Source: an uncultured Bacillota bacterium
Lineage (GTDB): Bacteria; Bacillota_I; Bacilli_A; RF39; UBA660
Direction: 5' to 3'
Assembly: GCA_946630315.1 (NCBI GenBank)
Contig: CAMOYT010000004.1
Location: 1-60,042, forward strand
DNA: 60,042 nt
This document shows, piece after piece, positions 56,347-60,042 of the stretch (within the stretch, counting starts at the first letter, position 1; every line of letters begins with the position of its first letter). Under the pieces are notes generated by a model. It was not told where the DNA came from. It made no database searches and worked only from the letters and a program-made list of their open reading frames with translations. The position numbers were made by a program, and so were the translations under genes.

Positions 56347-56704
56347 TTAAGACACTTCCATCTACTTCATAACCATTAACTAGATACATACTAATACTAT
56401 CTTCATAATTAATAATAGTGCATATATTTTTAGTTTGTTTATCTGTTACTATTTTCATTTCTATGCAATCATAATTATCTTTTTTTGTTATCCATTTCAT
56501 AAAATTATTAAATTTTACTTCTTTTATTGTTCCATATTTATCTTTTAATATATTTGATGTTTCTACTGTATCTTTAACATTAGAAAAAGTAGTCTCAACA
56601 TTTTCCATATAAGTATTATGAAATATTATAGAAAAAGATATTAATATTACTAATACTATTCCTAATATTATAAATACTTTTTTATTGTTTTTTTTCTTGT
56701 TCAT
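56339..56704 (-). CDS. Small membrane-anchored protein, unknown
   Basis: A 121-residue protein. A basic N-terminus (MNKKKNNKKVF) and one hydrophobic helix (residues 10-28) anchor an outside domain of about 90 residues with two Cys (DNYDCIEMKI and KNICTIINY), which could form a disulfide. I do not recognise the family. It has a compact promoter (TATAAT 56725-56720, GGTGAT 56713-56708) and is coupled by an 8-nt overlap to the M23 peptidase gene, so a joint role at the envelope is likely. Confidence 0.75.
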   Translation of the reverse strand: MNKKKNNKKVFIILGIVLVILISFSIIFHNTYMENVETTFSNVKDTVETSNILKDKYGTIKEVKFNNFMKWITKKDNYDCIEMKIVTDKQTKNICTIINYEDSISMYLVNGYEVDGSVLND

Positions 56705-56707
56705 AGT

Positions 56708-56725
56708 ATCACCAACTATATTATA
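56708..56725 (-). promoter_or_regulatory. Compact promoter and SD for the small anchor protein
   Basis: Minus strand TGcTATAAT (with -10 at 56725-56720), 6 nt, GGTGAT (56713-56708), 3 nt, ATG. Confidence 0.65.
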
Positions 56726-56730
56726 GCATA

Positions 56731-56753
56731 AGAAAAAGTAGATTACTCTACTT
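56731..56753 (-). terminator. Terminator of the gene ending at 56752
   Basis: Minus strand AAGTAGA, loop GTAA, TCTACTT, then TTTCTT. Confidence 0.8.
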
Positions 56754-57498
56754 ATATTTCTTGTTTAATTATTTTATTATATTTATCTAATAATGTTTGG
56801 TCTGTAAACATTACTTGATTATTAGTTAAATTCCATTTATCTTGATTTGTACTTAATAAATCAATAGCTTCTTCTGAGATATCTAATACTTTTATACTTT
56901 TATCTATTAGACTATTTAATTCTTTAACATCATTTTCTGGAATTCCATTAGTTCCAATTGCTAAAGATTTGTACATTTCTTCATATTTAGAAGATACATC
57001 TTTTTTAGTAATATATTCCATTATAGTTTCTTCTTCTAATAATTTATTTAAATCTTCTTTATTCTTATTGATAGATTCTTTAGTAGTCTTTATATATTCT
57101 TTACTTGCTTTAAATTCTTTACCATCATTTTTTATATTTTCTGGAGATAATAAGTTAGTTAATTGTTTATCTCCTAATAAATTAATAGTAGTGTCTAATT
57201 CAGTATATAAATCTATTATATATTCTTCTAAAGCTTCTTCTACTACTTGTCTTTTTCTGGTTGTAATTGTACCTTCCATTTCTTTTTTAATATTATCTAA
57301 GTTTACTTTATTATTGGTATAACCTATTGTTGATATTTTCTCAACTTCTTCATTTAATGCTTGCATCTCATTTTTATCTTTAATATTATTTGTTATTAAA
57401 ACAATGATTGCTGTTGCGATACATGCTAGTACACAAAATACTGCTACTACTATAGTTATTATTATCCAAACCCTATTACTCTTTTTATTTTCTTCCAT
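56752..57498 (-). CDS. Membrane-anchored helical protein, unknown
   Basis: A 248-residue protein with one N-terminal membrane helix (residues 10-34, VWIIITIVVAVFCVLACIAT) and an outside part that is almost all helical and charged (for example EEALEEYIIDLYTELDTTIN and KEDLNKLLEEETIMEYI). It could form a helical bundle as in some substrate-binding or stress proteins, but no family is recognised. SD CGAGGAG stands before ATG 57498. It is 19 nt downstream of the patatin gene and may be cotranscribed. Confidence 0.75.
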   Translation of the reverse strand: MEENKKSNRVWIIITIVVAVFCVLACIATAIIVLITNNIKDKNEMQALNEEVEKISTIGYTNNKVNLDNIKKEMEGTITTRKRQVVEEALEEYIIDLYTELDTTINLLGDKQLTNLLSPENIKNDGKEFKASKEYIKTTKESINKNKEDLNKLLEEETIMEYITKKDVSSKYEEMYKSLAIGTNGIPENDVKELNSLIDKSIKVLDISEEAIDLLSTNQDKWNLTNNQVMFTDQTLLDKYNKIIKQEI

Positions 57499-57517
57499 AA
57501 TTATCTCCTCGTAATTA

Positions 57518-58375
57518 TTATAATACTTTCTTTTGCTTTTTTAAATATTTAAATAATTCATCTTTTGATATGATATAATCTCTTCTTCCTAAATCATATT
57601 GTTCTTGAATTATTTTTTTGTTTTTTTCTATTCTTTTGATTGGTACTACTCTAGATGGTCTTATTACAAAAATTCTTCCTAGAGCTTCTAATGATATAAC
57701 TTCTTCTTTTTCTTGATTATATTTAATATTTCTATTTTGAAGTGTTTTTAAGAACTTAGGATATTTTTTATATTTAAAGTTCATTATCTTTATTTCTTTA
57801 TTCTTTTTACGATATTCTTTAGTCCTAGTTTCAACAACTATTATTTTGTCATAGCCTAATTCTATTGCTTTTCTAACTGGTATTGAATCTGCTATACCAC
57901 CATCTAAGTATTTTTTAGAACCTATTTCTACTATTTTAGATACACCTGGCATAGATGATCCGGCTCTTAATATCTCAATATCTTTTTCAGCATCTTTTAT
58001 TTCAATATATTCTGCTTTACCTGATTGAACATTGGTTACTGTACAATACAATTTTATTTTTGATTTATTATATGTTTCATAATCAAATTTATCTAGTTTT
58101 TCTGGAATATCATAATAAGCAAATTGCTTTGATACTATATTTCCTTCTTTTAGCAATGGATATAAGCCCATATATCTTTTATCATTACAATATTCTTTAT
58201 TATATCGTATTGCTCTTCCTGGTTGGTTAGATAAATAATTTACTGCTATTAAGCTACCCATAGATACACCTATAATTGCATCTATTTTAATATCATCTTT
58301 TATTAGTTCATCTAATACCCCAGCTGTATATATACCTCTTAATGCGCCTCCTTCAAGGACTAAACATGTTTTCAT
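57518..58375 (-). CDS. Patatin-like phospholipase
   Basis: A 285-residue acyl hydrolase. The oxyanion motif LEGGALRGIYTAGVLDEL (residues 6-23), the Ser nucleophile in GVSMGSLIAVNYL (G-x-S-x-G, near residue 42) and the Asp in YLDGGIADSIP (DGG, near residue 158) form the complete Ser-Asp dyad. It probably cleaves phospholipids or other acyl esters; no signal peptide is visible, so it acts in the cytoplasm or at the inner membrane face. Compact promoter and GGTGAT SD precede ATG 58375. It suits the lipid theme of this region. Confidence 0.93.
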   Translation of the reverse strand: MKTCLVLEGGALRGIYTAGVLDELIKDDIKIDAIIGVSMGSLIAVNYLSNQPGRAIRYNKEYCNDKRYMGLYPLLKEGNIVSKQFAYYDIPEKLDKFDYETYNKSKIKLYCTVTNVQSGKAEYIEIKDAEKDIEILRAGSSMPGVSKIVEIGSKKYLDGGIADSIPVRKAIELGYDKIIVVETRTKEYRKKNKEIKIMNFKYKKYPKFLKTLQNRNIKYNQEKEEVISLEALGRIFVIRPSRVVPIKRIEKNKKIIQEQYDLGRRDYIISKDELFKYLKKQKKVL

Positions 58376-58378
58376 AAT

Positions 58379-58396
58379 ATCACCAATTTTATTATA
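58379..58396 (-). promoter_or_regulatory. Compact promoter and SD for the patatin gene
   Basis: Minus strand TGtTATAAT (-10 at 58396-58391), 6 nt, GGTGAT (58384-58379), 3 nt, ATG 58375. Confidence 0.68.
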
Positions 58397-58428
58397 ACAA
58401 AAAGAAGAGTTTTTTACTACTCTTCTTT
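58397..58428 (-). terminator. Terminator of the gene ending at 58417
   Basis: Minus strand AAAGAAGAGT (58428-58419) and ACTCTTCTTT (58410-58401), then TTG. Its tail lies next to the patatin promoter. Confidence 0.8.
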
Positions 58429-59337
58429 TGTTTCTTTAGATACAGTATTAAATACTAAGCCTTTATTTTTTAAATCATTTATGGTTACTTGATTTGTACT
58501 TAAGGCATCATATAATGTTAATTCTTTATAATAATTAGATAATTTAATATATTGTTGTTTCTTACAATCAAAAGTGTATTGATTAGTTTCATCTTCGTAG
58601 AATATTTCTGGTGGTAATGGGTTGTTTTTATCTTCACTTTTACATATATCTTCAGGAGATGTATCTTCTATTTTAAAAGTGAAAGCAAAATCATCATCTT
58701 TAAATGTACAAAAGTCTGATTGAATTTCAGTATCTTTACTTGTAAAATAAAGACTTTTCTTATCATTTTTATTATTACAACGATATAGTTTTATACCATC
58801 TTTGGCATACTCATTATTCTCATCAATATATATTTCTGTAGATTTATCTTCACCTAAGCCAGAGTATGGAATAATATTAGTTATATTTTGATCTTTAAAG
58901 AATGTATTATACTTTGTTTCTTTATTATTTTCAGTTATTTTTAAGTCATTTATGCAATATGTATATACTTTAATATCTTCTGTTGCATAAATTAATTTTG
59001 ATGCAGTACAATCATCTTCTTTTGTATATGAAAGTTTTACTACTTTTTTATCACTTGTTTTTCTGGCTTCTAAGTTTAATTCAAATAATAATACTTTAAA
59101 AGTAATATCTTTTGAATCTTTCATTGATTCCTTTTCGGAAATAGTTATTTTTCTTTCGACAATATAGAAGAAACCACGATATTTTTGTATTTTAGTTTTT
59201 CTATCATATGATTTTATTGCAAACATTGGTTCTTCATTGTCTAAGACTCTTGTATAGTCAATTAGACATGTTAGTATACCTAAAACTACTACTAATATAA
59301 GAAGTTTAGCAAAAAAACCTAGTCTTTTTTTCTTCAT
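58417..59337 (-). CDS. Membrane-anchored extracytoplasmic protein, unknown
   Basis: A 306-residue protein that I do not recognise. MKKKRLGFFAKLLILVVVLG and what follows form a membrane anchor (residues 9-26). The outside domain has an even set of cysteines (for example DDCTAS, TYCIND, YRCNNKND, SDFCTF, DICKSE, TFDCKK) and beta-type strands, in a pattern that suggests disulfides. The style (single helix plus Cys-bearing domain) is shared with the 379-residue protein at 31.5-32.6 kb. SD AAAGAGGTTGG stands before ATG 59337. Confidence 0.72.
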   Translation of the reverse strand: MKKKRLGFFAKLLILVVVLGILTCLIDYTRVLDNEEPMFAIKSYDRKTKIQKYRGFFYIVERKITISEKESMKDSKDITFKVLLFELNLEARKTSDKKVVKLSYTKEDDCTASKLIYATEDIKVYTYCINDLKITENNKETKYNTFFKDQNITNIIPYSGLGEDKSTEIYIDENNEYAKDGIKLYRCNNKNDKKSLYFTSKDTEIQSDFCTFKDDDFAFTFKIEDTSPEDICKSEDKNNPLPPEIFYEDETNQYTFDCKKQQYIKLSNYYKELTLYDALSTNQVTINDLKNKGLVFNTVSKETKEE

Positions 59338-59396
59338 AGTCCAACCTCTTTCTTATTATCTATTTAAATTATACTATTAATAAATTTATTTATCAA

Positions 59397-59421
59397 TTAA
59401 AAAAGAAGAGTTAATCTTCTT
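59397..59421 (-). terminator. Terminator at the end of the ligase remnant
   Basis: Minus strand AAGAAGA, loop TTAAC, TCTTCTT, then TTTAATT. It overlaps the remnant's own TAA (59413-59411). Confidence 0.75.
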
Positions 59422-59533
59422 TTTCTATATCTTTTTCAAGTGCTCTAAAATCTACTTTACCTATTTTTGTTGTTGGTAGTTTTTTTCTAAAAACATATTC
59501 TTTTGGTAAGGCATAAATACTTATTAAAGTCTT
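59411..59533 (-). pseudogene. 3' remnant of a third acyl-CoA ligase gene
   Basis: Directly after the DUF362 stop codon, and in the same frame, 40 codons read KTLISIYALPKEYVF, RKKLPTTKIGKVDFRALEKD, then IEKED and TAA. This aligns with the C-termini of both complete ligases (SIYSVPKEFEVRKELPKT..NKVDYKALEKE at 48.8 kb; AHYMIPKYYEFRKSLPKT..GKVDYKKLEKE at 16.3 kb), including the catalytic-type Lys in GKVDF. No start codon, SD or rest of the gene exists upstream. It is a deletion or recombination scar that keeps its stop and terminator. Confidence 0.8.
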
Positions 59534-60042
59534 TTAGATTTCTATTAATTCATAATCAGTAGTTCCTAATCCTAAACTTTCAGCATATTCTGTAATATGT
59601 CTTCCTTTTCTTGAATCTACTCTTTCTTTTAATTCTTCTTTTCCTTCATCTTGACTATTCCATACAGCATCAATAAAGGCTTGATCATTTGCAACTGGAT
59701 CTAGACTAGCAAAAATACCTAAATCAGCCATTACTGGATCTCCTTGGTTACAATCACAATCACAGTCTACTGAAAGCGCATTAGCTATAGTAATATAGAC
59801 AATTGGTTTTCCTTTTTCTTTTAGATAGTCTGCCACTGCTGTTGCAGCTTCTGCCATTGATTCAATGAATTCTTCTTGTTCATATTTAGCACTCCAACAT
59901 AAATTTGGATCTGCTGTTTGACCACAACTATGAATATATGCTTTTCCATTACGTGAAGCTATACCAATTGATTGATTTTTTAAGTTAGCTCCAAATCCTC
60001 CCATAGCATGTCCTTTTCCATGAGCCAAGTTAAGAATAGAGT
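59534..60042 (-). CDS. DUF362 family Fe-S centre protein (5' end outside window)
   Basis: The frame is open to the window edge, so only the C-terminal 168 or so residues are seen. They show the DUF362 order: NLAHGKGHAMGGFGANLKNQ (the KGHxxxGFGxxLKN block), KAYIHSCGQTADPNLCW, NALSVDCDCDCNQGDPVMAD (Cys cluster), LGIFASLDPVANDQAFIDAV and the ending HITEYAESLGLGTTDYELIEI split over the last helix. The family is thought to carry iron-sulfur centres; function is unknown. The TTG at 60028 is internal, not a start. It ends exactly where a truncated acyl-CoA ligase begins. Confidence 0.87.
   Translation of the reverse strand, partial: SILNLAHGKGHAMGGFGANLKNQSIGIASRNGKAYIHSCGQTADPNLCWSAKYEQEEFIESMAEAATAVADYLKEKGKPIVYITIANALSVDCDCDCNQGDPVMADLGIFASLDPVANDQAFIDAVWNSQDEGKEELKERVDSRKGRHITEYAESLGLGTTDYELIEI

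Noticed and set aside
34000..57500. Long open frames on the strand opposite to the activase, ABC, ligase, MMPL and other minus-strand genes
   Set aside because: They lack SDs and family motifs and lie fully inside well-supported genes; AT-rich coding sequence often leaves such shadows.
1..60042. Insertion sequences, transposases, toxin-antitoxin or phage-defence genes
   Set aside because: None of the proteins shows DDE, HNH, restriction or toxin motifs; the window looks like ordinary chromosome.
1..60042. Mycoplasma-type code (UGA as Trp)
   Set aside because: nusB ends in TGA at the expected length and tryptophan is encoded by TGG throughout, so the standard bacterial code applies.

Overview
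This is a 60 kb stretch of a very AT-rich bacterial chromosome. G+C looks well under one third by eye. It codes almost continuously, with many short intrinsic terminators. The genome type looks Firmicutes/Bacilli-like: it has an alanine T-box, SD sequences matching AGGAGGTGAT, NusB-XseA-XseB, a YqeN-type HolA, RarA, YugP, family II pyrophosphatase-like and rhomboid genes. MurC and peptidoglycan hydrolase domains argue for a walled cell. UGA is a stop (it ends nusB) and Trp is UGG, so this is not a Mycoplasma with recoded UGA. An uncultured, host-associated Bacilli/Mollicutes-related lineage (RF39-like) is my best guess; I cannot prove it from this window.

Layout. 1-9.3 kb (+): tail of an unknown gene, mutS, two small membrane proteins (DUF4234, DUF2752), nusB-xseA-xseB, a small membrane protein, tdk, and an 857-residue protein with six tandem helicase-associated-type repeats but no helicase. 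9.3-16.3 kb: yigZ (-), an AI-2E family permease, then a T-box leader (specifier GCU, Ala) ahead of a dNMP-kinase-like gene, cmk, alaS and holA. 16.3-20 kb: an acyl-CoA ligase (-) divergent from a TetR regulator (+), and rarA (-). 20-25.8 kb (+): a consensus promoter, a 19-codon leader peptide and a multi-hairpin attenuator ahead of an M20 peptidase and a GNAT gene; a two-TM (TrbC/VirB2-like) protein fused to a glucosaminidase domain; a tyrosine recombinase; deoB. 25.8-26.3 kb: a gene-free, AT-rich, repeat-bearing stretch.

26.3-44.6 kb is mostly (-): upp and uraA behind a second leader-peptide attenuator with a U-rich leader, an XRE regulator, MBL-fold enzymes, membrane proteins, a B3/B4-domain protein, a tRNA-Glu(CUC) on +, a 1405-residue BadF/HgdC-type activase fusion, a MarR-controlled heterodimeric ABC exporter, a YugP protease and murC. 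44.7-60 kb: a DHH-DHHA2 phosphoesterase (+), then queH, an XRE-membrane regulator, and a lipid-themed cluster (acyl-CoA ligase, YhgE/Pip-like secreted coil protein, MMPL transporter, divergent TetR). It ends with a rhomboid protease (+), an M23 peptidase, small membrane proteins, a patatin, and a DUF362 gene cut by the window end and followed by the 3' stump of a third acyl-CoA ligase.

The clearest system-level features are regulatory. Two independent ribosome-dependent attenuators look undescribed (20.0-20.2 kb and 28.4-28.6 kb). There is also a compact T-box, and a recurring promoter design in which the -10 box sits only 6-9 nt from the Shine-Dalgarno, so the mRNA should begin almost at the SD. 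Adjacent genes often overlap by exactly 8 nt. All functions are inferred from sequence motifs; no database search was run.
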